Positions 14,188 to 20,886 of a DNA stretch of 43,322 nt are shown in pieces (the first letter of the stretch is position 1; every line of letters starts with the position of its first letter). The notes beneath the pieces are model-generated. The model was not told the origin of the DNA. It ran no database searches and saw nothing but the letters and a program-made list of their open reading frames with translations. Made by a program: the position numbers and the translations under genes. Location: the IMG/VR virus record IMGVR_UViG_3300048927_000329, positions 1 through 43,322 of that record; one strand, given 5' to 3'. The DNA is from a virus.

Positions 14188-14675
14188 AGCGCAGCGCCCC
14201 CCTCAAACAGAAAACGCCGATGAAGCGCGGCGCGCCCCTGAAGGCGAAAGCCCCGATGATGCGCGCCACGCCCATGCCGCCGCCGCGTGCCTCAATGAAG
14301 GCCCGCGCCACCGGCAAGAAGCCGCCCAAGACCTTGTATCGCAACCCCGCGCTACTGAAGCTTGCCAACGGGCAGCTTTGCCTTATTCGCGTCCCTGGCG
14401 TCTGCTTGGGTGCCCGGAAGGATACGACCGTTGCGTGCCATTCGAACTGGGGGCGCGACGGGAAGGGCGGGAACATCAAGGCGCATGACTGGGCTATCGC
14501 GTTCGGCTGCTCTGCCTGCCACTTCTTCATCGACCAATCGAGGGCGCCGAAGGCCGTCAAGCAGGCCTATTTCTACACGGCCATGAAGCTGACGCGCTTG
14601 GCGATCATGGACATGGGCAAATGGCCCGATGAGGCCGAGCGCGGCTATCAGCGGCTTTATGGGGAGGCGGCATGA
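14184..14675 (+). CDS. YbcO/DUF1364-type putative nuclease
   Basis: After a Lys/Pro-rich N-terminal tail with repeated APLK/TPMK units, the 163-residue protein carries the DUF1364 core. This comprises YRNPALLKLANGQLCLIRVP (52-71), VACHSNW (83-89) and FGCSACHFFID (107-117). Cys and His at C66, C74, C85/H86, C109 and C112/H113 form a putative zinc/HNH-like centre. The E. coli prophage homologue YbcO is a predicted nuclease. The start is coupled to the upstream stop (ATGA), and the position before the replication genes suits a recombination enzyme. Confidence 0.82.
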   Translation: MKRSAPLKQKTPMKRGAPLKAKAPMMRATPMPPPRASMKARATGKKPPKTLYRNPALLKLANGQLCLIRVPGVCLGARKDTTVACHSNWGRDGKGGNIKAHDWAIAFGCSACHFFIDQSRAPKAVKQAYFYTAMKLTRLAIMDMGKWPDEAERGYQRLYGEAA

Positions 14676-15613
14676 ACGCCGTGGTGCTGCATATGCCCAA
14701 GAAATCGCCCCAGGTTGAAGACGGCCACTTGAAGATCGCTAACGAGCTTTTCGAGGCGATCATGGCTTTCCCGTTCGGCAAGAACGAGTTGCGCGTGCTG
14801 CTGGCCGTGCTGCGCAAGACCTACGGATATGGCAAGAAGGAAGACGACCTGTCTGCATCGCAGCTGGGGGCGCTGCTGGGCACGATGGCGCGCCCCCACA
14901 TCACGACCGCCTTGAACGTGCTGGCGACGATGGGCGTGATCCACAAGCGGCCGGGCAAGTACGGGTCGATTGTGGGGATCAACAAAGACTATTCGAAGTG
15001 GAACGCTAGTACGAAATCTGTACAGGGGGGGTGTACGGAAACTGTACATCCAGCTAGTACTGATTCTGTACAGGTGTACGGAAACGGTACATCTAGTCAG
15101 GATGCCACTCTGTACGAAAAAGGCGTTGAAGGGTGTACGGATTCTGTACAGGTCGCTAGTACGGAATCTGTACACACAAAAGACAACCTTCCAAAAGACA
15201 ACCAACAAAAGGAATCTGCTGACGCAGATTCTTGCGACGACCAGCTGCCGCTGCTCGACGCCGAACCCGGCAATGCTCCGCCTCCCGTCGTTCAGCTTCC
15301 GCTGCAGGACGGCTCCGAGTTTTCGCCTACCGATGCCCAGGTCGCGGAGTGGAGCGCGGCTTTCCCCTTGGTCGATGTGCCTGGTGCGTTGAAGCGCATG
15401 AGGGTCTGGTGCGCAGCCAAGCCTGCCAACCGCAAGACCCGCCGCGGCATAGCTGCATTCATCGTCAATTGGCTGTCCGGCGACCAGGACAAAGCAACCA
15501 ATCCCCAAGCCAACCGGCCCGGCCGGAACGGCAAGCCCCAAGGAGGCCAAATACATGGAAATTTCAATGATCAGGACTACCGCGCCGGGGTTTCAGAAGA
15601 TGGCCGGTTTTAG
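14672..15613 (+). CDS. lambda O-type replication initiator
   Basis: The N-terminal part (about 15-115) matches the phage replication protein O winged-helix domain: EDGHLKIANELFEAIMAFPF, LRVLLAVLRKTYGYGKKEDD and LSASQLGALLGTMARPHITT are characteristic. This domain binds the iterons, which lie inside the gene itself and encode a repetitive linker with ST(K/E)SVQ and CTETVH units (about 113-168). The C-terminal part (about 215-270) probably contacts the DnaC-like helicase loader of the next gene. GAGGCGGC precedes the ATG, which overlaps the upstream stop. Length 313 is similar to lambda O. Confidence 0.9.
   Translation: MNAVVLHMPKKSPQVEDGHLKIANELFEAIMAFPFGKNELRVLLAVLRKTYGYGKKEDDLSASQLGALLGTMARPHITTALNVLATMGVIHKRPGKYGSIVGINKDYSKWNASTKSVQGGCTETVHPASTDSVQVYGNGTSSQDATLYEKGVEGCTDSVQVASTESVHTKDNLPKDNQQKESADADSCDDQLPLLDAEPGNAPPPVVQLPLQDGSEFSPTDAQVAEWSAAFPLVDVPGALKRMRVWCAAKPANRKTRRGIAAFIVNWLSGDQDKATNPQANRPGRNGKPQGGQIHGNFNDQDYRAGVSEDGRF
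15009..15174. other. phage replication origin: six 16-bp iterons inside the O-like gene
   Basis: Six copies of the imperfect palindrome GTACGGAWWCTGTACA start at 15009, 15033, 15057, 15076, 15135 and 15159. Intervals are 24, 24, 19, 59 and 24 bp. A half-site is at 15112. An A-rich stretch (15171-15212) follows, a likely unwinding element. Lambda ori has the same plan: iterons within O, then an AT-rich region. The 24-bp spacing keeps most repeats in one reading frame, so they also encode a repeated peptide. Confidence 0.85.
15211..15232. repeat. hairpin flanking the origin
   Basis: GAATCTGC (15212-15219) and GCAGATTC (15224-15231) form a perfect 8-bp stem around a TGAC loop, directly after the A-rich segment. 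It could be a primosome entry structure on single-stranded DNA; that role is inference. Confidence 0.55.
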
Positions 15614-16334
15614 TTTCGAGACCCAGCCGCGCCACTGCGATGAGCATGGCGATTACGAGTCGATGAACACGCCCGCCGGCTGGTCGGACTGCCCACGTTG
15701 CAACGCGGTGCGCCAACAGGCCGAATTGCACCGCCTGGAGGTGCTGGGCTTCGAACAATCCCAGATGCGCCGCGCCAACATCCCGGAACGGTTCTACGAC
15801 CGCCGTATTGGCACTTACCAGCCGGTGAGCGACCGGGCGCAGGTGGCGCAGCGGACCGTCCAGGCTTACGCGAACGACTTCGCTGCAGCACGCAAGGCGG
15901 GGCGGGGCTTGATCCTGTGCGGTGGGGTAGGGACGGGCAAGACGCATCTTGCCGTGGGCGTGGTGCATCAGGTTGTGGCCGCTGGCTATACCGCGCTCTA
16001 CGCCGTGCTGCTGGACGCGTTCCGGTCGATCAAGGACACGTACCGCAAGGATTCGGCGGTGTCCGAGTCGTCGGTGCTGGCGCGCTTCGCCGCCCCGGAT
16101 CTGCTGGTGCTGGATGAGATCGGCGTGCAGAACGGCTCCGACACGGAACGCATGCTGATGTTCAGCATCTTGAACGAGCGATACAACCAGCTGAAGCCAA
16201 CCTTGCTGATCAGCAACCTGGCGCGTGAACCCCTGGAGCAGTACTTGGGCGAACGAGCGTTCGACCGCATGCGCGAAGGCGGCGGGCGCATGGTCACGTT
16301 CGACTGGGAAAGCTACCGGGGGGCGCGGGCATGA
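15555..16334 (+). CDS. DnaC-like helicase loader (AAA+ ATPase)
   Basis: At 259 residues it is close to DnaC size. It has an N-terminal zinc-binding module (C28, H31, C46, C49), Walker A GGVGTGKT (123-130) and Walker B LLVLDEIG (183-190). A sensor-like LLISNL segment precedes the terminal FDRMREGGGRMVTFDWESYRG. It should load the host DnaB helicase at the iteron origin, the role of lambda P. The ATG at 15555 is preceded by AAGGAGG at 8 nt and lies within the end of the O-like gene. Confidence 0.9.
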   Translation: MEISMIRTTAPGFQKMAGFSFETQPRHCDEHGDYESMNTPAGWSDCPRCNAVRQQAELHRLEVLGFEQSQMRRANIPERFYDRRIGTYQPVSDRAQVAQRTVQAYANDFAAARKAGRGLILCGGVGTGKTHLAVGVVHQVVAAGYTALYAVLLDAFRSIKDTYRKDSAVSESSVLARFAAPDLLVLDEIGVQNGSDTERMLMFSILNERYNQLKPTLLISNLAREPLEQYLGERAFDRMREGGGRMVTFDWESYRGARA

Positions 16335-16756
16335 GCGGCGCAATGGCACGCAACAAGGGCGCGGCGTTTGAGCGCAAGGTGGCCAACATGCTGACAGAGG
16401 CAACCGGCAAGGTGTGGCGGCGGCGCGTGCGAAACGCGGCTGACGATAGCGACGTGGTTGCCGATGATCCGGCGTTCGCGCGCATCAGCATTGAATGCAA
16501 GCACGCCAACACGCTCTGTCTGCCCGCATGGTGGCGTCAGGCGCAGCAGCAGGCCGGGGAGCAGGGCGTACCGGTGCTGATCTACAGACAAACGGGGGCG
16601 CGGGGCGAATCGGTGATGATCGACGCCCACGACATGAATCCGAAGATTTTTCCTGTCCGGGGGCGGCACACCGTGACCCTGGGATGGGAAGCAGCAATGC
16701 AATGGTTGCGGGAAATGCTGCCCGCGAAAGTGACTTATTCCCCGGGGATTTACTGA
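16331..16756 (+). CDS. PD-(D/E)XK-fold nuclease, possible Holliday junction resolvase
   Basis: The 141-residue protein shows the order of a PD-(D/E)XK enzyme: E14 in GAAFERKVAN, D41 in DDSDVVAD and E55-x-K57 in SIECKH. An AWWRQAQQQA helix and a VPVLIYRQ strand follow. Small proteins of this type replace Rus/RuvC-like resolvases in phage replication modules. The start overlaps the dnaC-like stop by 4 bp (ATGA). An alternative start is ATG at 16343. Resolvase activity is inferred from fold motifs and location. Confidence 0.7.
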   Translation: MSGAMARNKGAAFERKVANMLTEATGKVWRRRVRNAADDSDVVADDPAFARISIECKHANTLCLPAWWRQAQQQAGEQGVPVLIYRQTGARGESVMIDAHDMNPKIFPVRGRHTVTLGWEAAMQWLREMLPAKVTYSPGIY

Positions 16757-17385
16757 TGACTATTCTTACGCTCTCTCGAGTGCCGTCGGCCCCGGCCGTG
16801 AAAGAAAAGCCCGAGGCGCTTTTCCGAAGTGCCCATGCCGCACTAGCGTTTGCTCTGAACTACTCCATGCAGCAATACGACCGGCCTTTGATGAACCGGG
16901 TTGCCGCGGGGCCTGCCAAGGAAGAGGGTAAGGGGCTATCTGGCCTGGACGGTGCCGCACAGGCAGGCATGATCCGCGCCGAGCTTGCACGCCTTGCGCC
17001 GTTGCACCAGGCCGTACTGGTGGCAAACATCGCCCCCCAGCAAGTGCCCTGCGAGTGCCGGGCGGCGTGCTGCGGTGGCTGGAAGACCAATCCCGAATGG
17101 TCGGACGCTATCAGCGAATTGACGACGGTGGCGGCGGCTGCGGCTTTGGCCGGGTGCGTGTCCAACGGGCGGCTACGGTCGGCGCTGATTCAGCGCTTGC
17201 TGGGCGCGAAGGCCACGCTGGCGGATCTGGCCGCGCGCCACGACGTCGACGAGAAGACGGCGGGGGCGCACAGTGCAAAGCTCAAGCGTTGGCTTTTCGG
17301 GGGCGGGGGAGTTCCCGGCCTGCACCACCAGGCAAGCCGCGAATTTTCTGAGCGCCTTGTGGCGTCCAAGTTGATTGAGTCTTAG
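16756..17385 (+). CDS. putative Q-like late antiterminator
   Basis: The 209-residue protein has a Cys cluster (CECRAACCGG, C99-C106) and an HTH-like C-terminal segment (about 138-176: RSALIQRLLGAKATLADLAA and following). It is the last gene of the rightward early operon, overlapping the nuclease stop, and lies upstream of a promoter-terminator pair that begins the late region. Zinc-binding plus HTH and this location are what lambdoid Q-type antiterminators show. Sequence similarity to lambda Q itself is not evident, so the call rests largely on context. Confidence 0.5.
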   Translation: MTILTLSRVPSAPAVKEKPEALFRSAHAALAFALNYSMQQYDRPLMNRVAAGPAKEEGKGLSGLDGAAQAGMIRAELARLAPLHQAVLVANIAPQQVPCECRAACCGGWKTNPEWSDAISELTTVAAAAALAGCVSNGRLRSALIQRLLGAKATLADLAARHDVDEKTAGAHSAKLKRWLFGGGGVPGLHHQASREFSERLVASKLIES

Positions 17386-17393
17386 GCGGCGGA

Positions 17394-18437
17394 TTATGTG
17401 TCGGTGGCAGGGGGGTCTTCATGTACTGGTTGCCCGTTGAAGTAAGCTCCGCTTGTTTCTGATGTATATCTCCAGTCCGCGATCTGGACCGTGAAACCCT
17501 GCTTAAGGATGTCCTTTGCAACTAAGAGCAAGTATTCGGGATCGGGCTCAAAGGAACCCAACCCGATCACTTGCATCCCAACGGCCGTTAGTAAGTAAAC
17601 CTCCAACTGGAAAGTTTTGGACGCATCTTCGTGTGAAATGACCAGGGCTTTGTTGTGAGAGATCAGAACAGAGGAAAAATTCTCTGCATTGTTTGAGCGG
17701 TAGGTCGTGGTAATTCCTGCAGATTCAGCCCCGGATAAAATCCCGAGCTCTTGCATTTCTAAGAAAATTGTGAATGTAAGGCCCTTAGTTTCAAGGAATG
17801 CTTCTTGGCTTCGCACGATGCGCCCATTGATGGCGAAGTTAGCCATTCTGCTAATGAGCTCAGCCTCGGCTTTCGAGAGAGTCTTGAGAAATTCGAGAGT
17901 TCGAATTGAGTACTTTCCTGGAGCCTTCACTTCGCCTGCGAGAACGCTGCCCCACAACCGTTGTAGGTCCTCTGTGGATGTCCTGCCGGCGAGTTCGCGC
18001 CACGTAAACAGCCAGTCTTCGTCAATGCTCTGATCTGGAGGGGCTTGAGGGTCAGTGCTAAGTTGTTCCTCGGCATACAGGATGGCTTTCGAGGCATTTA
18101 TTTCTGATTGAGCGGCGCCAAGCGCGGCCGCCTCTTGCCCATGGATCATTGCGGTGGATAACTGGAGCGTCGGTTCGAGGCGGCCATCACTGGCGCGAGC
18201 GTGAGGTGCTTCGGTGTTAAGCAGCAACGTCCCATCTGAACGGAGTTGTTTGCGGCCAGCTCGTATGTCGTCGACATCATTCTGCGCTTGCGCCAACATC
18301 AGCATTTCATCCCGGCGGATTGCTAGTCTGGCCCGCGCCTCGCGGCTCTCCTGCCAGGGCCCGAGCAGTTTTCCTATTCCTTTTTCGGCGAGAGTTTCCC
18401 AGAGCTTTATCAACAGCTTTTCACCAGGCGTGTCCAT
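17394..18437 (-). CDS. DUF2806-like protein, cargo (moron) gene
   Basis: The 347-residue soluble protein carries the pattern of the DUF2806/TIGR03899 group: DWLFTWRELAGRTSTEDLQR, LWGSVLAGEVKAPGKYS, RTLEFLKTLSKAEAELISRM. The function of the family is not known to me. It runs against its neighbours, and is A+T-richer than the phage backbone (25 G+C of 60 in 17761-17820). The ATG at 18437 with AGGAG 5 nt upstream is preferred to the longer GTG/TTG-type extension from 18518. Placed between the Q-like gene and the late promoter, it looks like an independently expressed lysogenic gene, possibly for phage defence. Confidence 0.75.
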   Translation of the reverse strand: MDTPGEKLLIKLWETLAEKGIGKLLGPWQESREARARLAIRRDEMLMLAQAQNDVDDIRAGRKQLRSDGTLLLNTEAPHARASDGRLEPTLQLSTAMIHGQEAAALGAAQSEINASKAILYAEEQLSTDPQAPPDQSIDEDWLFTWRELAGRTSTEDLQRLWGSVLAGEVKAPGKYSIRTLEFLKTLSKAEAELISRMANFAINGRIVRSQEAFLETKGLTFTIFLEMQELGILSGAESAGITTTYRSNNAENFSSVLISHNKALVISHEDASKTFQLEVYLLTAVGMQVIGLGSFEPDPEYLLLVAKDILKQGFTVQIADWRYTSETSGAYFNGQPVHEDPPATDT

Positions 18438-18518
18438 TCCATCTCCTGACCGTACAGCGCACCCCAAGATGGCAGCGGCTGAGTTGCGTGTTTTCCGTGC
18501 GTGTTCAACCACGCTCAA

Positions 18519-18630
18519 AGGAGTTTACAGAATGCTACTTTGAAGGGATGCGGGGGTGTCTCATTTGATCGCCATTTTCGTCGTTGAGGGCGCGGTCATC
18601 GGCGATTGGGTCAAAAATTTTCAAAGATGG
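18519..18630. other. non-coding upstream region of the DUF2806 gene
   Basis: I see no gene here. The stretch contains an imperfect inverted repeat (ATCGCC near 18568 and GGCGAT near 18601) and becomes A+T-rich towards the promoter at 18631. The promoter of the minus-strand DUF2806 gene should be here or just upstream of 18437, but no clear -35/-10 pair stands out. Confidence 0.4.
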
Positions 18631-18660
18631 TTGACAATTGGATTTTTTTCCCCCAATATA
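18631..18660 (+). promoter_or_regulatory. candidate late promoter (P_R'-like)
   Basis: A consensus -35 box TTGACA (18631-18636) is followed after 17-18 bp by a weak -10 (AATATA, 18655-18660). The region is about one third G+C (21 of 60 bases in 18601-18660). Transcripts would meet a strong terminator after about 60 nt, as lambda P_R' meets t_R'. A Q-like factor would be needed to read into the late genes. Confidence 0.5.
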
Positions 18661-18699
18661 GGCATCTAACGGATACGGTGTATTAGTGCGTCCAAAGAA

Positions 18700-18733
18700 A
18701 ACCCGCCATGCAAAAGCTGGCGGGTTTTTTCTT
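18700..18733 (+). terminator. rho-independent terminator, t_R'-like
   Basis: AACCCGCCA (18700-18708) and TGGCGGGTT (18718-18726) make a 9-bp stem followed by a T-rich run. On the minus strand the stem is followed by TTTTCTTT, so it can work in both directions. It lies between the candidate late promoter and the first downstream gene. Confidence 0.85.
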
Positions 18734-18796
18734 TGCTGTGGCCTTGGCTAATAAATAACGTCATACTTTGATGTTGATATTTACAAGGACGCATCC

Positions 18797-19108
18797 ATGC
18801 CTTTGCCAGATGGATCTCTAACGCCCGAAGAGTTCGACTTAATTCGCCGCAAGCTCGCTCAGATGTACTCGCGTTCGCCGTCAAAGGAGCGCCCCCCGTG
18901 CCCCTCGTGCGGCAGCGTTGGCTTTTACATTCACCCAGCCCTATTAGCTAATCGCTCGGATTCACTGATTTCAGCGCATACGCGCACGCCTACCGTTGGT
19001 ACATACTGCAAGACTTGCGGCCATTTGACGGAGTACGTTGCTTGGGTCCTGGGCATTGAGCCTCTGAAGGTTTCGACCGACGGAGGCGAAAGTGCAGGAG
19101 GACATTAA
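18797..19108 (+). CDS. small zinc-ribbon protein
   Basis: The 103-residue protein has CPSCGS (35-40) and CKTCGH (71-76), two CxxC knuckles about 36 residues apart, forming a probable zinc ribbon. AAGGA lies 8 nt before the ATG. The next gene overlaps its end by 17 bp, so the two are probably made together. Its function is unknown; such ribbons often bind nucleic acid or proteins. It is the first gene after the t_R'-like terminator. Confidence 0.75.
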   Translation: MPLPDGSLTPEEFDLIRRKLAQMYSRSPSKERPPCPSCGSVGFYIHPALLANRSDSLISAHTRTPTVGTYCKTCGHLTEYVAWVLGIEPLKVSTDGGESAGGH

Positions 19109-19454
19109 AGGTCCCGCTCCACTTTTGGGGGGGCCGCTGGTCGCCACGGTCGGAATGCGGACGGTTCGAGCGTTTGCGGTCGACGAAGACTCGCTGGATA
19201 CACTTGGGCAGTGGCAAACCTTAACCACGCTTTTTTCAGTACTCGGTTCTGCCGCTGCGGGAGCGGCGTTTAGTGCGGGGCTGACGTGGGGGACTGGATC
19301 AGGTTTTGACCTGGAGACGAGGGCTATGCTCAAGGTCGGCACAATCCTATTATCCGTGTTCACCTTGTGTTTCGTTTGCCTGGGGATGTATTCGCACTGC
19401 AAGTCAGAGAGCCGGATAGCAAAAATAAAAAGGGAAACCGTGCATCCTGATTGA
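19092..19454 (+). CDS. two-TM membrane protein (120 aa)
   Basis: Starts at GTG 19092 with GGAGG 5 nt upstream. Hydrophobic segments at about 44-66 and 80-100 flank a short Gly/Thr-rich loop, and the C-terminus is basic (SRIAKIKRE). It is paired with the zinc-ribbon gene by overlap. Size and two TM helices recall class II holins, but there is no endolysin nearby and a long N-terminal soluble part is present. I therefore leave it as an unknown membrane protein. Confidence 0.7.
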   Translation: MQEDIKGPAPLLGGPLVATVGMRTVRAFAVDEDSLDTLGQWQTLTTLFSVLGSAAAGAAFSAGLTWGTGSGFDLETRAMLKVGTILLSVFTLCFVCLGMYSHCKSESRIAKIKRETVHPD

Positions 19455-19509
19455 TCTGTCATTCAACTGGTGAGCGAAATTTGTTTGGCGCTGGTGAGGC
19501 CAGCTGAAT

Positions 19510-19546
19510 GCCCCGACACGGGTAGTCCGGTCGGGGCTTTTTTTTT
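19510..19546 (+). terminator. rho-independent terminator
   Basis: GCCCCGAC (19510-19517) pairs with GTCGGGGC (19530-19537) across a 12-nt loop and is followed by nine T. It ends the zinc-ribbon/membrane-protein transcript. If it works in the lytic cycle, late transcription must pass it, which fits processive antitermination. Confidence 0.9.
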
Positions 19547-19569
19547 ATCTTCGCCTTGGGCTATTGCCA

Positions 19570-19821
19570 ATGAAACGACGCTCATTCCTGCGCGCAATTG
19601 GCGGTGCTGCGCTTACGGGTTTAGGTGCGCAACCCCTGGGCGCGCAGCGCCTTTCGGGGCCGCTCTCCGCGCCTTCGGAATTGCAGATCGAACCCGTCGA
19701 TTTTAAGGCTGACCGGCTCACGATTGGGCCAAACCCGAACTCCGGTCAGCGGATCGTCGTTGACAGGCAAGGAGTGCGGGTGTATGACGCTCAGGGCGTG
19801 CTGAGGGTGAGCGTCGGCTGA
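19570..19821 (+). CDS. Tat-signal mini-protein with tail-tip-like C-terminus
   Basis: This 83-residue protein starts MKRRSFLRAIGGAALTGLGA. The RRSFLR stretch followed by a hydrophobic segment is a twin-arginine (Tat) export signal, with likely cleavage after LGAQ or SAP. The mature part is about 55 residues of beta-prone sequence (QRIVVDRQGVRVYDAQGVLR). It resembles the terminal beta-strand repeats of phage tail-tip and DUF1983-type proteins. Phage structural proteins are not normally exported by Tat. The ATG at 19570 is used. The gene directly follows a strong terminator, so it may need antitermination or its own promoter. Confidence 0.6.
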   Translation: MKRRSFLRAIGGAALTGLGAQPLGAQRLSGPLSAPSELQIEPVDFKADRLTIGPNPNSGQRIVVDRQGVRVYDAQGVLRVSVG

Positions 19822-19823
19822 AT

Positions 19824-20033
19824 CTAAGCGCCAGGCGCGTCAGGCGAAAGTTGTCCTTCTGCTGAGTTGACCGCGATTGCCCCGACTGCCCAAGCAACAC
19901 CTTGAATAGCGTTGGACTGCTGCCAGAACATCCGCTGGATTGCTGTACCAGTCTCTTCGTTCGTGGCTTCTACGTGGCATGTTGCTTGGCTGCCATCGGC
20001 AAGCGTCAGGACTGCTCTGAAATGCGCGCTCAT
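19824..20033 (-). CDS. hypothetical small protein (69 aa)
   Basis: The product begins MSAHFRAVLTLADGSQATCH and has a possible beta-hairpin N-terminus and a helical middle (NEETGTAIQRMFWQQSN). GGAG lies 8 nt upstream of the ATG on the minus strand. It follows the HTH gene and radC on the same strand. No family recognised. Confidence 0.6.
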   Translation of the reverse strand: MSAHFRAVLTLADGSQATCHVEATNEETGTAIQRMFWQQSNAIQGVAWAVGAIAVNSAEGQLSPDAPGA

Positions 20034-20051
20034 TGATCCCGCTCCGTGTAA

Positions 20052-20321
20052 TCAGGGTTTGGCCCAGATAATGCCGAGGCCGGCCACGTTGCACAGGATA
20101 GCCCAGGCAGCGAATGGGATCGGCGAATCCCCACCAGTCCAGCGTCGAATCGTTCGCCCGTCTGAGATCCCCAGAAGCTTTGCGGCCTCACCGCCGGTCA
20201 GGCCGGCCATAGACAGAACGGCCCGCACTTCGCCGGCTTCGGGTTGCTCCCAGCCGTCGGCAAAGGGGCGGAGGCATTCCGGGCGGACAGCCGGGGCGCC
20301 ATAAGGTACGCGAGTTTCCAT
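20052..20321 (-). CDS. small HTH regulator (89 aa)
   Basis: An HTH of the phage XRE/YdaS-like kind is visible at about 38-62 (LSMAGLTGGEAAKLLGISDG, then RTIRRWTGGDSPIPFAAWAI). It probably binds DNA and may regulate the radC promoter; that is inference from proximity. The ATG at 20321 is preferred because the upstream extension runs through the hairpin at 20330-20349 into radC. No strong ribosome binding site is seen. Confidence 0.65.
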   Translation of the reverse strand: METRVPYGAPAVRPECLRPFADGWEQPEAGEVRAVLSMAGLTGGEAAKLLGISDGRTIRRWTGGDSPIPFAAWAILCNVAGLGIIWAKP

Positions 20322-20329
20322 AGGTAAAC

Positions 20330-20349
20330 AGGCCCGGTTTCCCGGGCCT
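20330..20349 (-). terminator. strong hairpin after radC, possible terminator or attenuator
   Basis: AGGCCCGG (20330-20337) pairs with CCGGGCCT (20342-20349) around a 4-nt loop, which is GAAA on the minus strand, a stable GNRA tetraloop. Only a short GTTT follows on the minus strand. It may partly stop radC transcripts or shield them from decay. Confidence 0.55.
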
Positions 20350-20356
20350 CTCCTTG

Positions 20357-20806
20357 TTAGTTCATCCATCCAGCTTCGGCAAACGAGGTCATCCGGCCTG
20401 ACCCCACCACGAAGTGATCCAGCAGCCGCACGTCAAACAGATCTAGGGCGGTGCGCAGGGTCTTGGTAATGCGCTTGTCCGCTTCGGACGGGGTGGCGTT
20501 GCCCGACGGGTGGTTGTGTGCGATCACTAGGGCGGCGGCGTTCAACATCAGGGCACGGCGTGCGACTTCGCGGGGGAATACCGGGGCTTGATCAATCGTG
20601 CCGTAGAACAGGGGTTCGGCGGACAGCAGGCGCAAGTTGGAATCCATGAAGAGGACGAAGAAGACTTCGCGTTCTTCCGCTTCCAGCGACAGACGGAGCA
20701 GTTGCTTGATTGCTTCCGGGCTGTTGGCCGCGACGCCGGGTTGCTTCAGGTGCTTGTCCAGGATTGCAATTGCGGCTTGGACGGTGGCTTGTTCTTGCTG
20801 GTTCAT
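20357..20806 (-). CDS. radC: RadC/JAB-domain protein
   Basis: The 149-residue protein is the core RadC/MPN(+) domain without the N-terminal HhH part of chromosomal RadC. The metal-binding JAMM motif is complete: H97-N-H99-P-S-G and, after a gap, S107-x-x-D110 (SEADKRITKTL). EREVFFVLFMDSNLRLL earlier is also typical. Family members are predicted metal-dependent proteases or nucleases; the biochemical role is not settled. The ATG at 20806 is chosen because the longer frame begins inside the promoter. GGAG precedes it by 7 nt. Confidence 0.9.
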   Translation of the reverse strand: MNQQEQATVQAAIAILDKHLKQPGVAANSPEAIKQLLRLSLEAEEREVFFVLFMDSNLRLLSAEPLFYGTIDQAPVFPREVARRALMLNAAALVIAHNHPSGNATPSEADKRITKTLRTALDLFDVRLLDHFVVGSGRMTSFAEAGWMN

Positions 20807-20857
20807 CGGAGTTCTCCGGTAAGTGACCTTGCGCGATGTGCGCCGGCCTTGAAGTGA

Positions 20858-20886
20858 ATAATAGGGCATTATGTCCTAATCGTCAA
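20858..20886 (-). promoter_or_regulatory. radC promoter with internal pseudo-palindromic operator
   Basis: On the minus strand TTGACG (20881-20886) and TATTAT (20858-20863) are separated by 17 bp, a near-consensus sigma-70 promoter. Between them AGGGCATTATGTCCT (20863-20877) is a 15-bp pseudo-palindrome with one mismatch, ideally placed for a repressor. The promoter would serve radC and the two small genes after it. Confidence 0.75.

Noticed and set aside
15009-15174. Regular short repeats that could be a small CRISPR array
   Set aside because: Units are 16-bp palindromes with 3-43-bp gaps inside an open O-like gene, with no cas genes. They fit replication iterons.
19092-19454. Holin
   Set aside because: It has two TM helices, but a long soluble N-terminus, no endolysin or spanin beside it and isolation by terminators. 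Lysis genes are probably beyond J, outside the window.
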